Shown piece by piece: positions 18,721-30,441 of a stretch of 64,000 nucleotides of DNA. The translations under genes and the position numbers were made by a program. Position 1 is the stretch's first letter. The number at the start of each line of letters is the position of its first letter. The notes under the pieces are model-generated. The model saw only the letters and a program-made list of their open reading frames with translations, did not search any database and was not told the DNA's origin. Source of the stretch: Hyaloperonospora brassicae (taxonomy: Eukaryota; Oomycota; Peronosporomycetes; Peronosporales; Peronosporaceae); the NCBI GenBank assembly GCA_947650285.1, contig CANTFL010001360.1:186001-250000 (forward strand). Reading direction: 5' to 3'.

Positions 18721-21700
18721 TATCCAAGAGTCATACTCTAGAAGGGAGGGAACATGTGGATGGCGTAATCCATTCAAGTAAAACGGTGTGTGCTGGGTTG
18801 AAGCATGCACCGAATTATTGATGGCGAATTCCTCCATGGGTAGGAATTCGCTCCAACTCGGAAACGAGTGGACATATCCTCGAAGGATCTCTTCGAGGAC
18901 ACGGTTCGCACGTCCCGTCTGACCATCTGTTTCGGGATGGTCAGAAGTGGACATCGTCAACCGTGTTCCAAGAGAACGGGACACGGTTTGCCAAAATTAC
19001 GCCGTGAATCGAGGGCCACAGTCGGATACGAGTTCACGGGGCAACCCGTGGAGTCGGAAGATCGTGTCGAGAAAGACACGAGCACAGCCGGGTGCCGTGA
19101 TGGACTCGGGCACTGCAGCAAGATGCACCATCTTGCTGAATCGGTCAACGAACATAAGAATACCAATATTCTTGTGAGCGTCTTCGGGAAACCCGAAGAC
19201 GAAGTCCATTGAAACGGACTGCCAGCACTCTGTCGGAACTGGCAGAGGCTGCAATGGCGCACGGGATGGAGGACTAGGCTTCACCCGTTGACAAACTTTG
19301 CAAGCACGTATGTACTTGCGTACAAACTGATGCTGGCGGGGCCAGTAAAATTCACGACTTACCGTGAGGTAAGTCTTTTCTCTCCCACGATGACCACCTG
19401 ATGGCGCATCGTGTCATTATAACATGATGCGTAAACGCAAATCATCATGAGCGAGGACGACGACACGAGGCGTGTCGCCGTCTACGGCTGTATAATACAA
19501 CAACCGGTTGCGTGTCGTATACCGATCCGAGGAGGATCGGTACAAAGCCGGTAAATCTTTCAATGATTTACTGGATGGATTCAACAGATGATCCATTTAT
19601 CGCAGAAGATCCTTATCTTCTGCGTATGCCTTTCGTACGTCGTCAATTAAGCTTGACGACGGAACACTGACTCTCAGTGTCGCAACAGTGGGCTTATCCT
19701 CACTGTTGGATTGTGCGTCCGGCTCGAAATCGGGCCGGCGCGAAAGCGCATCAGCGACGACATCGAGTCGTACTGGTTTATACTCCACGGAGAAGTTGTA
19801 CTCCGCGAATAAAGACAGCCACCTCGCCATTCGTTGCGAGAGGTGTGGGCTGTTTACGGCCGTGCGTAGTGACGCATGGTCCGTATAGACAACAAACGGT
19901 CTATATCCCAAGAGATAGACGCGAAACTTAGCCAGTGCGTACTTCATGGCAAGGAGTTCCTTGTCATGCACTTGGTTATTGCGCTCAGCTGCATGCAGCT
20001 GACGCGACTGATAACAGATGACGCGCTCCGCGCCATCAGCGTCGAACTGCATTAACGCACAGCCGATTGCCAAAATTGTTAGCGTCACAGACCACAAGAA
20101 ATGGTCTGTCCTGATCTGCAATCGCCAAGATCGGCGATTGCATCAAGCTTTGCTTGATACCTTCAAGGGAACGCTGGCACTCAGCGTTCCATGACCACTT
20201 CACATTTTTCTTGAGCAAGCAAGAAAGATGAACAGTCATCTCGGCGTAGTTGCGCGAGTACTTGTGCAAGTACGCCGCTAGCCCAAGGAACTTCCTTAGT
20301 CCCTTGACATCGACTGGCACTGGCCAGTCGGTGATCGCCTTGATCTTTTCATGATCAGAGCGTACGCCGTGTTTACCCACGATGCACCCAAGAAGTGGTA
20401 TTTTGCTAGCCGCAAATATAAACTTCTTGAGGTTTGCGTACAACTTATGCTTGCGCATAAGTTGAAGGACTTGACGAACGTGAGTTCTGTGAACTTCAAC
20501 GTCCGTCTTTCCGTACATAGCCCGGCTATGGACGAACACATCGTCGAAGTAATTCGGTGCAAAGTCTAGCACCGGTCTCAACAGATTTGTGACACATCTG
20601 TTGAATGTTGCAGGGGCATTGTTCAGCTCCTGTGGCATAACTAGCCACTCCCACAGCATCCCGCTGGGGGTACTCACTGCCGTGAACGGGATGTCCCGTT
20701 CACGCATGAGGATCTGATAGAACCCATCCATCAGATCCATGGACGAAAAGATGGTACTCTTTGACATACCATCTATGATTACGTCCTTCCTCGGTATCGG
20801 CGTCTGAGCCGGTACCATTGCAGCATTCAATTTGTTGAATGCGTGCACTATCCGCCACCCTCCTGTGGCCTTTCGCACACAGTAGGTCGGAGAGCTGTGA
20901 GGGGATGTTGATTCCCTCACATGGCTCGCTGCTAAGCTATCGGCAAAGAACTTGTTGATCGCTAGTACTTGTTCACGAGGCAGTGGCCACTGCTTCATGA
21001 CACAGTACTTCGAGCCCGGTTTGAGCTCGGTCTCGTGTCGAGTGCCTTTGTCCTTAGGCAACTCGCAAGGTACGGATTCAAGGAATACGTCCTTGAATTC
21101 GATCAAATCCTTATACAAAGGATTTGCCTGAAGTGAATCCCAGGATTGAGACGTGTATCGCTCAATCCGAGTCTCCTCATCGAGGACACTTTCGTCCATC
21201 GATGAGCTGCTGAGAACCCGTTCGTTCTCAGCAAATACTGTCGCCGACCGAATATCGGCCACATAATCATCCTCTGTGACGAGTATGCAGATCTGCTTGA
21301 CTTTGCCACTACGCAGGTCACGCAAGAACCGTTTCGTTTCTAGCGTTGGCAACTGAGTTATCTCCGAAGTTAACTTCGGAGGCACAATCAGATCAAGCGT
21401 ATAAGCGCCTACGCTTGATCCGTCATTGACCAAGACGTTCAACGTCTCGGTTTCTTCCTGGGAACTTCGTTCCACATGTTGCTGAGGGCCTGATTCTTCA
21501 GCAAGTGACTCTTGAAGATTTCCTTCCTCAAGTACGTGGGGACTTATTCCCTCGACGTCTTCTGACTGTGGCTGTGCAACCACAGTCAGGGACCGATTCT
21601 CTACGGTCGACTCTCCAGTCGACCTAGGATGTCCATGTTGCCCTTTGAAGGCAACAGGTTTCTTTTGTCTAAGATGCTGCCCGCTAGGCATGCATCCATG

Positions 21701-22411
21701 TCCCGGTCCACTCGACTTATTCGAGTGGTGGACCTTCGGCGCAGCCTGTACTTCTATACAGCCGCCGGGAGCTTGCTCCACAGTGTAGTGATCAACTACA
21801 CTGTGATCTTGTGCAGTCGTGCTAACGACCGTACCGCAAGTGAGGCCATCGCGCTCACTCGCAGAACATCCACACGCTTGTGGACGCTCCAAGATGTTCA
21901 TCAGATGGCCATCTGATAAACAATCGGCAGGCATCTTCACGGATCGATGCTGCCAGCTCACCCTTGGCTCGTACTTTCTGAGCCAAGGTAATCCCAGGAT
22001 GACATCAAATTTGTCATCCAGATCCGATAAGATAAAATCATCATCATGCTGTTCGCCCTCTAACGTGTAGTGGATTCCTACTACTCGTTTCTCAACGGTT
22101 TTCGATGCGCCTGTAGCAAGACGCAATGTCATCCTCATTAAGGGAATGTCGCGCTCAACAAACTTGCGCCTACGATCCTCTAATGACTGGCGACGTACAA
22201 ATTTTTTTGACGCTCCACATTCAACTAGGGCACGAAGCGACAAATCATTTTTCGCTTCCAACTTCAAGGTGATGAGCGAAACGTCATCACCAGGTGCAGA
22301 GACACACAATGATTGTGTATCTGGAGCAACTTTCCTCGAGAGATTTGCAAGTTCTCTTGAGGTTGCTGGATCAGTAGGGCGCTCCGCCCCTACTGACCCC
22401 GACCATTTTTT
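18658..22411 (-). pseudogene. Decayed pol of G3
   Basis: Open from the frameshift site to 20036, then broken. The protease active-site Asp is replaced by Glu (LVECGAS), which alone should inactivate it. RT carries PQEL for PQGL, but YFDD is kept. RNase H is split by the same one-base insertion as in G2, and the integrase has the same TAA after RFTA. An extra stop at about 19597 is private to this copy. Confidence 0.9.
22372..22411 (-). promoter_or_regulatory. Frameshift signal of G3
   Basis: The slippery heptamer (22411-22405), spacer and stem-loop are identical to those at 5426-5465 in G1, although gag and pol around them have diverged. Confidence 0.65.
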
Positions 22412-23546
22412 GATGGTCCGTCTCGCTGTTGCGGCTTCGCAACAGCGCTGGACCCACTCCCCTTTCCCTTTCTTGCGAATGGTCGTCCATTTCGCTCAGT
22501 ACTGCTTGGTACTGGGCGTGGAGCACTACACTCGTATGCGTAGTGCCCTAACTTCTGACAGCGATTGCATTTCTGCATTCGCTTGTTGTTTGAAGAGCGA
22601 GGTTTCTCGCTCTCAACATAACAGAGGTCCATTTTGGTTCTGGACCTCCGGTCTCTTGTCGTCTAGGTGGACGATAAGAGTTTGAGCTAGTATGAGCCTG
22701 TCTCATGCTGAAGTCTTCCTGTTCCGCGACTGATATCGCTTCTTCAAGCGTATTTAGCTCTAGGCGGAACAGGCGGCTCCTGACGGGCCCTTCTGCGAGC
22801 CCTTGCATGAACACCGTAATCAACGTGTGTTCATTTACCGGGTTGGCAGTTATACCACTCGCAAGGAGTCGTATATGTTGGGCGTAAGCGTGAACATCAC
22901 GCTTACCCTGCTTAAGTTTCAGTAGCTCTGAACGAGCTCTGAACTCAGCGCGTGGCGGCTCAAACGTTTGTCTGAGCCGGGCCTTGAAGTCATCTAGCGA
23001 CCTAAACACATTTGGGTCGCTACTCTCGAGCCCTAAGGCCCAAGTTTTGGCACGTCCTGCCAAGTGGGTTTGAGCAAATGTGAGTTTCATTTCCTCGTCG
23101 TCGACGCGACGAGCCTTCAAGGCTCTGTCGAGTTCGACGAAAGACAATAACCGGGAGTCCTCCGGGACTCCTCTGTACTTTGAGATGTCGACCTTCATGA
23201 CCTCGGGACGACGCGAATGTGTCGTCCCGCCCACAGTAGCATGGAATTGCTGCTGTCTCAACAGCTCTGTCTGTTGAGCACCGAGTTCTCTCAACTGCTC
23301 GGCCTGTTGAGAGCCTTGCTGGTGAAGCAAGGCTACTTTCTCCCTCTCGATGGTAAGTTCATTTTGAATGAATTTGGCTATAGCGGCATGTTGTTGGTCT
23401 CTGTCTAGAGACTCCAACATGGCGCTAATGGCGAACTCGCCTACGGTAACACTCATGCGTTCTACCGCACTCCATTCGATGTCACTCAAATGGGTAAACC
23501 CCTCACGCGTGGCGTGAAAGGTCTCCCCATCATCCATCATGTTCAT
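22390..23546 (-). pseudogene. Decayed gag of G3
   Basis: Open from the ATG at 23546 through the capsid region, then broken by a two-base insertion near 22633 (PEPKWTS where G1 has PEPMDLC). The zinc knuckle CNRCQKLGHYAYEC continues in another frame to the normal stop at 22390. Confidence 0.88.
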
Positions 23547-23575
23547 GGTGGATGATGTGGAGGTGGTCGCTGAAA

Positions 23576-23594
23576 GGACTACGAAGTGCTACCA
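23576..23594 (-). promoter_or_regulatory. Primer-binding site of G3
   Basis: TGGTAGCACTTCGTAGTCC on the minus strand, two bases from the 5' LTR, differing from G1 at one base. Confidence 0.6.
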
Positions 23595-23596
23595 GG

Positions 23597-23992
23597 TGTA
23601 ACGGGGCACACCCTTGCGTGAGCTTAACGCAAGGGTTTTGGGTGCCCCGACAGACGTACACGAGGCAATCGAGGAAGCGGTCGATAGGGGGGAAAAGTAA
23701 AACGGTTGTATTAATATAAATAAGTCTTTTTGCTACTGTCTCTCTGTTTCACCTGACTTAATTATGTTAATATAACTGAGTGTATGGTGACGTCTACTCG
23801 CCACTCATTGCGCGCGTCTTGCGGCGATTGGTGGGTTGATATCATCAAGATATCAATCAATGAACCGACTCTTTGGTCGCTTCACCAATATTACCATTGT
23901 CGGTGATATTGTTCAAAGAATATTCACTTAATATTCTTTGTTGTCACTTTCTATTAAAGTGACACTTCCATGTAACGGGCTGCCCCGTTACA
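23597..23992 (-). repeat. 5' LTR of G3 (396 bp)
   Basis: Same termini as the other family LTRs. Its terminal palindrome is of the G1 type (GGGCTGCCCC) and not of the G2 type. Confidence 0.93.
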
Positions 23993-24015
23993 CAGCCGGT
24001 ACATTTAGTGCTTTC

Positions 24016-24269
24016 TGTTATGTCGAAGGAAAATTGGAAAGTGTATTGAATTAGTTTTCCTATGAACTTACTCGTCGTGTTATCTTCTTCTACCTTGTAG
24101 CTTTCCCTGATCTTGATGGATTCTAGAACATACACTCAAGGTAGTTCTAGAATCATCAGACTGCACGTGAACCGTTTACACCCTGTCGTATCATCGCTGT
24201 CTTGTCACTTGTGCGTAGCAAATCACAGTTGGCTTTGTTGACCGTGCATTGACAGTGCACACATCAACA
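24016..24269 (-). repeat. 3' LTR of C1
   Basis: 254 bp, TGTTAT to CAACA on the plus strand. The purine-rich GAGTGGGAGTG precedes it on the coding strand as polypurine tract. Confidence 0.95.
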
Positions 24270-24276
24270 CTCCCAC

Positions 24277-27200
24277 TCACTGTTGATGCTCGGATCCATC
24301 ACGTACCTTGATGTCCATTCCGGCACGGAGGTACTGGAATCGCTTGGTGCCGAGTGCCTTCGTTAGTATGTCGGCAAGTTGATGTTCCGTCTCCTTGTAT
24401 ATCACCTTTATATCACCGGCCAGAACTTTCTCTCGGACAAAGTGGTGACGTATGTCTACGTGTTTAGTCCGCGCATGGTATCCTGGGTTTGTTGCGAGAG
24501 CAATGGCTCCTTGATTATCCTCGTAGATGACAGTAGGATTCTTCTGCTCGAATCCGAGGTCAGCCATTAACATCCTTGCCCATAGTATGTCTTGAGTGCA
24601 CATGCTTAGCGCCATGTATTCAGCCTCAGAAGTACTCAATGCAACGGTGCGTTGGTACTTAGACTTAAATATAACAGGGCCTCCATTAAGCACCAGCAAA
24701 ACACCAGATACCGATCGACGGTCGTCCAAGCTGTTTCCCCAATCGGCGTCACTATACGCTGTTAGTTGTTGCTGTATTTTGTCAACACTGTAGTGTAATC
24801 CAAAACCACTCGTCGAGCGGAGGTATCTTAGCACTTTGATCAGTGCCTTCCAGTGTTGTGAGCCAGGGTTTTCTGCAAATCGTCCAAGTTGGCTCACAGG
24901 AAATGCTGCGTCTGGTCTGGTCGTGGTCACTATAAACAGCAGTCGTCCCAGCAATTGGCGGTACGGTGTACGACTCATGGCTTGTCTTTCGAAATCGGAC
25001 TTTGGACTGTTTGCGCTGGACAGTTTCATGCTCTGATCACATGGGTTACCAGTTGGTCGGGCTTGAGTCTGTCCAAACATGTCTGCAGTCTCCTCGATGT
25101 ATCTTTGTTGCGAAATAAACATCTCACGCTTCTTTCGGTCGTACATAACTTCCATTCCAAGCAAGTGCTTCACTGGACCAAGGTCTTTGGTTTGAAACCG
25201 CTGAGAGATTTGTTCTTTCACCTTGCGTACCGTGGTTGCTTCTTTTGCAGCCACAATCAAATCATCAACGTATAAGCACACGTACGCCCAGCCTTCACCA
25301 TCCTTTATCTTGTATATGCATCGATCAGCACCGCACGCGACAAATCCCATCTCCAGTAATGCATTGTGAATCGTCTTATTCCAGGCATTTGCAGCCTGCT
25401 TAAGTCCGTAAAGCGCGCGATTCAATTTAAGTACAAACTCGCTGCCAATTTTCATCCCTTTGGGTGGTAACAAGTATACTTCTTCTTGTAGGTCGGCATT
25501 CAGGTAGGCCGTATCAACATCAAGCTGGTCGATTACATATCCTGCTGCGCATCAAATCGACAATAGCATCCTGATGGAGTTCATACTGGCGACAGCCGCG
25601 TACGTCTCGAAAAAGTTGATACCATATTGTTGCAGGAATCCGAGCGCCACAAGTCGTGCTTTGTATCGACCATCACTCTTTTTAGCCCATACCCACTTCG
25701 ATCCAATTGGTTTCATTCCAGGCTTGCGTACAATTGGTGTCCACGTCTTGTTACGCTCATGAGCCGCAAATTCATTCTCAATAGCTTTAATCCATTGGTA
25801 TCTGTCAGGTCCATTCACTGCCTCCGCATAAGAGCCAGGTAAATCACGAGCTATCATGGCAACTTCTGCTATCAATGCCACATCGCTGTTTATTCGCGAT
25901 CGCTTGGAAGGAGGTTCGTCATCTTCACTCCCACTGGCTTCATGGTTTTCATTGTATGGCACAATGCTGTTTTCTGTTGTGGTACTAGTGTTATTGTCTT
26001 CCAACAAGAGCTGAACAGGTTGCTCAATTGGTAGCATTTCATCAACACCTCCTCGTGGTCCGGATTAACTTCTCCCACTGGCATCGTCAGTAAGAACACG
26101 ATACTGATGCTCGCGACCGGAACGACGCTTAAGCTGTGGACGGAACACCATCGCTCCAGAGTCGTGCGGATTGTGTAATTCGAGTTCTTGGTGACGAGGT
26201 CCTTGTTGAATTACTTGGGAAGTGTGTTGATGTTGTTCGTTGTTCATATTTCTTGCAAGATAATGATTGCTTGTCTCACTCGAAGGTGTGTTACTGATGT
26301 CATTGTCAGAACTCGGTACTTCCATCTCCACATCTTCGACAATTTCGTGCTCTTCCATTTCAACATCTTCATCACCATCTTGTTGCAAGTTACTTGGTTG
26401 ATCTCCATCATCGTCATCTTGTCGTATTATTATCATCTTCGGGTGTGGTACAACCGGATTGTCTTCGTAAATGTTACTAACTTCACGTTCATCTAACGCG
26501 ATCGAACGACTGATCTTGATCGTACCAGTCTCCAGATCAAGCACCCTGTAACCCTTGGTGTGTCTTGCATATCCTAACAGCATGCAGCGAAACCCTTTCG
26601 CGTCGAATTTCGTGCGCTTTGAGTCATCGATATGTGCGTATCCAAGTGAACCAAATACACGTAGGTGAGAAATTTCGGGCTTCGTCTTAAAGCACAGTTC
26701 AAAAGGAGTCTTCTCCTCGTGATTGCAGTTCGTGGTTCTGTTAAGTAAATACACCGCCGTATTCACAGCTTCGGCCCACCACTTCTTTGCCACCCGCTTG
26801 TAATGCATCATGCTTCTGGCCGTCTCAACAATCGTACGGTTCATCCGTTCAGCAACACCGTTTTGTTGACGACTGTAGGGTACTGTCTTCTGATGGATGA
26901 TGCCTTGTTTCTTGCAGTACGAAGCAAACCTCTTGTTTTTGTATTCACCGCCATTGTCAGTACGTATGGCCTTAATACGAAATCCACACTGCTGATCCAT
27001 CTCGGTCCGAAATTCAATGAACTTCGACAGTACTTCACTCTTGGACTTCAGAAAATATACAGTCACTAATCTTGAAAAATCGTCCACGAGAGACAATACG
27101 TATCGTGACCCACCAGGAGTTGGGTTCTTAATAGGGCCCATGACGTCAGAGTGAATAAGCTGCAGTGGCTGCGTTGTCTTTGTCTTCGACTCTTGCGGAA

Positions 27201-28518
27201 AACTCGCGACACACAGTTTCCCTTGTAGACACCCTCCACACAAATTCTTGTTCGTGTCAGGTACTACATTCGGTAGTCCTTCCGTAGCCTCCTTTGTCTT
27301 TTTAAACTTGTTGTGGCTAATGTGACCCATTCGTGCATGCTACAGCTCCCACTTGTTACCAGCGTCTTCATGTTCTACCAGCATCGCGTGCTCATACTCC
27401 ACATCAAGAGTGTACACGCTTCTCATGCGCTTCGCAGAAATCATCAACACATTATCCTTGAAGATACCGCAGTATTTTTCACCGAATCGAACGTTGTACC
27501 CACGCTGGACGATCTTGGGCACCGCTAGTAGTCGTCTGTCCAGCGTTGGAATGTGCAATACTTCATTCACAGTCACTGCTGTACCATTCGTACAGCGAAA
27601 TCGAATGCTTCCTCGTCCAATTGCATTCATGACCGCACCATCGGCAACGCGAACTTGAATGGCTTCTCTCAATTTCTCGTACTCAAAGAAATCTTCTTCG
27701 GCTGGGGTCATATGTGACGAGGCGCCGCTGTCCAACAACCATTCTTTTTTTAATCCGTTTGTGGCCGTGAATGCCATTTTATTTCCATCATTCTTGGTGG
27801 CAGATCGGCACTCAAACTGCTTGTGTCCGATCTTGTTACAGCGGTGACACTTCCCACGAAACGGCTGTTTCTTCTTCCAGCTCTCTTCTGCACCACGTTG
27901 TTTGCGTATTCCACGACCACGATCCTGTTTATGGCCTCCACGACCAACGCGGAAAGCTCCTTCGGAGACCTCTTGCTGCTGCTTCTTCTTGTGTTTCTTC
28001 AACAGCTTTTCTTTCACATCCACCATCGTCACACCCATGGAATTCTCAATGATGGACACAATCATCTCGTACTCTGCCGGTAAGCTACTCAGCAGAACTG
28101 TCATCTGGCGTGCGTCGTCCATGGTATCGCCCACCGCCTCCATACTCAAAACAAGTTCATCGAAACGGTCGAGGTGGCTCACCATGTCGCCTCCCTCATC
28201 CATACGAAATTCGTGCAATCGACGTGTCAGTGCCACTCGATTCTGAAGGTTTGTCTTGTTGTAGTAGTCGCGTAGTGTTTCCCATGCTTCTTTCGCAGTG
28301 CGAGCATGTCGGATCTTCGTCTGATGCTTTACTTCGATCCCTTGAGCAATAATAGCAAACGCCTTCATGTCCTTGACCTTCCAATCCTCCGTCATCTCCT
28401 GCTCCGACTTCACTTCCAAGATGTGCTCTAGCAGGCCCTTCCTCGCAAGTGTAATCTTCATATTGAATTCCCAATGGAAGTAGTTGTCTGTTCCAAGCAG
28501 GTCATCGGGTTTCTTCAT
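24277..28518 (-). pseudogene. Copia gag-pol polyprotein of C1, one frame with three in-frame stops
   Basis: From the ATG at 28518 to the stop at 24277 the register never changes (1413 codons), interrupted by TAG at 27342-27340, TAA at 26067-26065 and TGA at 25554-25552. In order it holds a Copia gag domain, a zinc knuckle (CHRCNKIGHKQFEC), protease (LLDSGASSHMTP), the integrase HHCC finger (HARMGHI to CGGC) and core (IHSDVMGP, AIRTDNGGEYKN), RT (YVDDLIVA) and RNase H (AYSDADWGN, STSEAEYMAL). The TAG falls where related elements have Trp in WHARMGHI. The TAA is in the linker before RT and the TGA is inside RT. All three are explicable as single C-to-T or G-to-A changes. Confidence 0.93.
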
Positions 28519-28546
28519 CGTACTGGCTTCTGGCAGAGGTCCTTAA

Positions 28547-28564
28547 GCTCTTGGGCTCATAACC
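28547..28564 (-). promoter_or_regulatory. Primer-binding site of C1, complementary to a tRNA-Met anticodon region
   Basis: Directly after the 5' LTR the minus strand reads GGTTATGAGCCCAAGAGC. Its complement contains GGGCTCATAACC, which looks like the anticodon stem-loop of a tRNA-Met (CAT anticodon) and not a tRNA 3' end. Priming by a cleaved half-tRNA is known for Drosophila copia. Confidence 0.65.
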
Positions 28565-28818
28565 TGTTATGTCGAAGGAAAATTGGAAAGTGTATTGAAT
28601 TAGTTTTCCTATGAACTTACTCGTCGTGTTATCTTCTTCTACCTTGTAGCTTTCCCTGATCTTGATGGATTCTAGAACATACACTCAAGGTAGTTCTAGA
28701 ATCATCAGACTGCACGTGAACCGTTTACACCCTGTCGTATCATCGCTGTCTTGTCACTTGTGCGTAGCAAATCACAGTTGGCTTTGTTGACCGTGCATTG
28801 ACAGTGCACACATCAACA
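28565..28818 (-). repeat. 5' LTR of C1
   Basis: 254 bp, matching 24016-24269 throughout on reading both copies side by side. Confidence 0.95.
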
Positions 28819-28945
28819 CTTTCAACGACCTGGAACTGTCCTCTTCGGGTCGGGCCTACACATCCCTTCCCGGTCGTGGTTATTGTCCCACGGGACGGCG
28901 TTACTTACCGGCTTCTCTGGTTGCCTGCCAAGCCGGATAGCCCAA

Positions 28946-29089
28946 CTATTCTTTGTTGGCGTTTAATGCTTCTCTGAATGGCCGTACGAGCAGGTGCCGG
29001 AGTTCCCGGGGTGGTACCAGTTTATCTAGTATTTCGCACACATTTTTAAGGACCTTGGGTTGGTCGAAGAGGGGATCATACCCGCGCCA
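28946..29089 (-). pseudogene. Short coding-like fragment of unknown origin
   Basis: Forty-seven open codons end in KLVPPRELRHLLVRPF and a short tail. The segment has protein-like composition and begins just after an in-frame stop. It looks like the 3' end of a broken gene or retroelement. I cannot name the family. Confidence 0.25.
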
Positions 29090-29913
29090 CTAACTGGACA
29101 CGAGCGATGCTTACCCAAGGCACCAGGAGGGAACCCCTGAGCGATCGAACATTACAGTAAGGAAGTTGGTCGGATGATGTTGCATTGCCAAACGAGAACG
29201 TTAATGAAAACAAGACATCAGGAAAGGATAGCAACGATACTGCCAGCGTCAGTTTGCAGAAGCAAAAAGAGAGCAAAGAGACTCAGGGGCTGCAGCGGCC
29301 ATGAGAAATCAATGGTTTATATTTTGCATCTACACTCGTCGTAGGTACGCACATGACGATAGAATGGACCGCAGCGGTGGCGAAAACGGATGCACGAAGG
29401 TGCTCGAGGACCCATTTCGACAGACTAAACGTTGTACTACTCGACGTACCCATCAGATGCAGCAGACTCAAATGTCCAACAAGAGTTTACGCAGCAGTGC
29501 ACACATCACAATCAGAGATCGACAAGTCGATTTCAGCGGCGAGCATTGATGACAGCTTGAGTCAGTGGTATCTTTGGCAACACGGCGTGGACGGCGCTCG
29601 TTCCCAACAAGACTAGACAGCAATCTCGACGTCAAGTACGGCACGTTAACACGTGAAAATGAGCTTGTCTATGCTTCGATGACATGGTACCGATCAGGAT
29701 GTTGACAAGAAGTTTGCTAGCGCTCCCAATGACGTGAGTTGTGGATGAGCAAACGGGCAGCACATCGGCGAGGCGGAGAGCTCATTTACGCGGATCTATT
29801 CTTGTAACAATCCTATGCAGATACCGATCGCTGATCCAAACTCTTTACTCGCGAAAGGCAATGTGGTGTTTGCAGGTGTGTCCTTACATGGCAAGGACAT
29901 ACATGGTACAGGC

Positions 29914-30441
29914 TTAGGCGCCGTTTTTGATCGAACCCAAGCGACGGATATGCAGCTCGCAGAGTTTACAAGTGCTATCAGTGACGGCTGCCAGCGCAAG
30001 ACCCTCATCTTGCCCCCACACTTTCTTGGACGATCTACCGGTCTGTACCTCTCGAACAAGATCGATGCACTTTGCCGCTATCGCGTCTCCCGTCTTGACG
30101 TATCGTCTTTGTATGTCGCTCTCGTACGCTATTCCACGTACAGACGCACTCGCTTCGATCAGAGAGCATCGCATACCGGTCAACGTTTGCCCTGTTCGTT
30201 GCATTGTATGGCCATTGCCTGCGTTCAGCTCCCGACACGGCGCGCATCGAGTCGCGCGATAGCGTCTGGCCCGACAACAGCGCACACATGGCATCGTGCG
30301 TCGAAGTCCACTACAGCTGGCAGCCGTGAAGACAAGGACCGTCCGTTTACGAGCTACGTGTGTGGTGACTGAGTCAAAAGGCCTCGTCTCGTTCTCACAA
30401 ATCAGACAACGTGTGGGCAGTGCGCTCATTACCACTGTCAC
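29914..30441 (-). CDS. Doubtful ORF, Cys-rich, unknown
   Basis: About 175 codons with three CxxC-type pairs: CLIC, CVRCCRARRYRATRCAPC, and CKLC near the end. This could suggest zinc binding, but no known finger matches. A 186-codon frame exists on the opposite strand at 29815-30372, so one of the two is a shadow and both may be. No intron signals or promoter were evident. Confidence 0.2.
   Translation of the reverse strand: MTVVMSALPTRCLICENETRPFDSVTTHVARKRTVLVFTAASCSGLRRTMPCVRCCRARRYRATRCAPCRELNAGNGHTMQRTGQTLTGMRCSLIEASASVRGIAYESDIQRRYVKTGDAIAAKCIDLVREVQTGRSSKKVWGQDEGLALAAVTDSTCKLCELHIRRLGSIKNGA

Larger units (their letters stand above)
16004..23992 (-). mobile_element. Gypsy copy G3, full length but coding-dead
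   Basis: 7989 bp with two LTRs, primer-binding site and polypurine tract, so it gives the complete structure of the family. The flanks are CATCC on the left and CAGCC on the right, a probable 5-bp target duplication with one mismatch. Gag, pol, chromodomain and antisense frames are all broken. Its two LTRs differ by about 25 positions by eye (6-8%), so it is old or has exchanged an LTR with another copy. Confidence 0.94.
24016..28818 (-). mobile_element. Copia element C1, complete, identical LTRs
   Basis: 4803 bp. The 254-bp LTRs at both ends look identical base for base, and the 5-bp target duplication CTTTC flanks the element (24011-24015 and 28819-28823). One gag-pol frame with the order PR-INT-RT-RH defines Ty1/Copia. 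Identical LTRs mean recent insertion, yet the frame has three stop codons. It lies 23 bp from the 5' LTR of G3. Confidence 0.97.

Noticed and set aside
28946..29089. Chromodomain reading of the WRGY at the start of the fragment
   Set aside because: The residues before and after do not fit a chromodomain, and a stop codon lies directly upstream.
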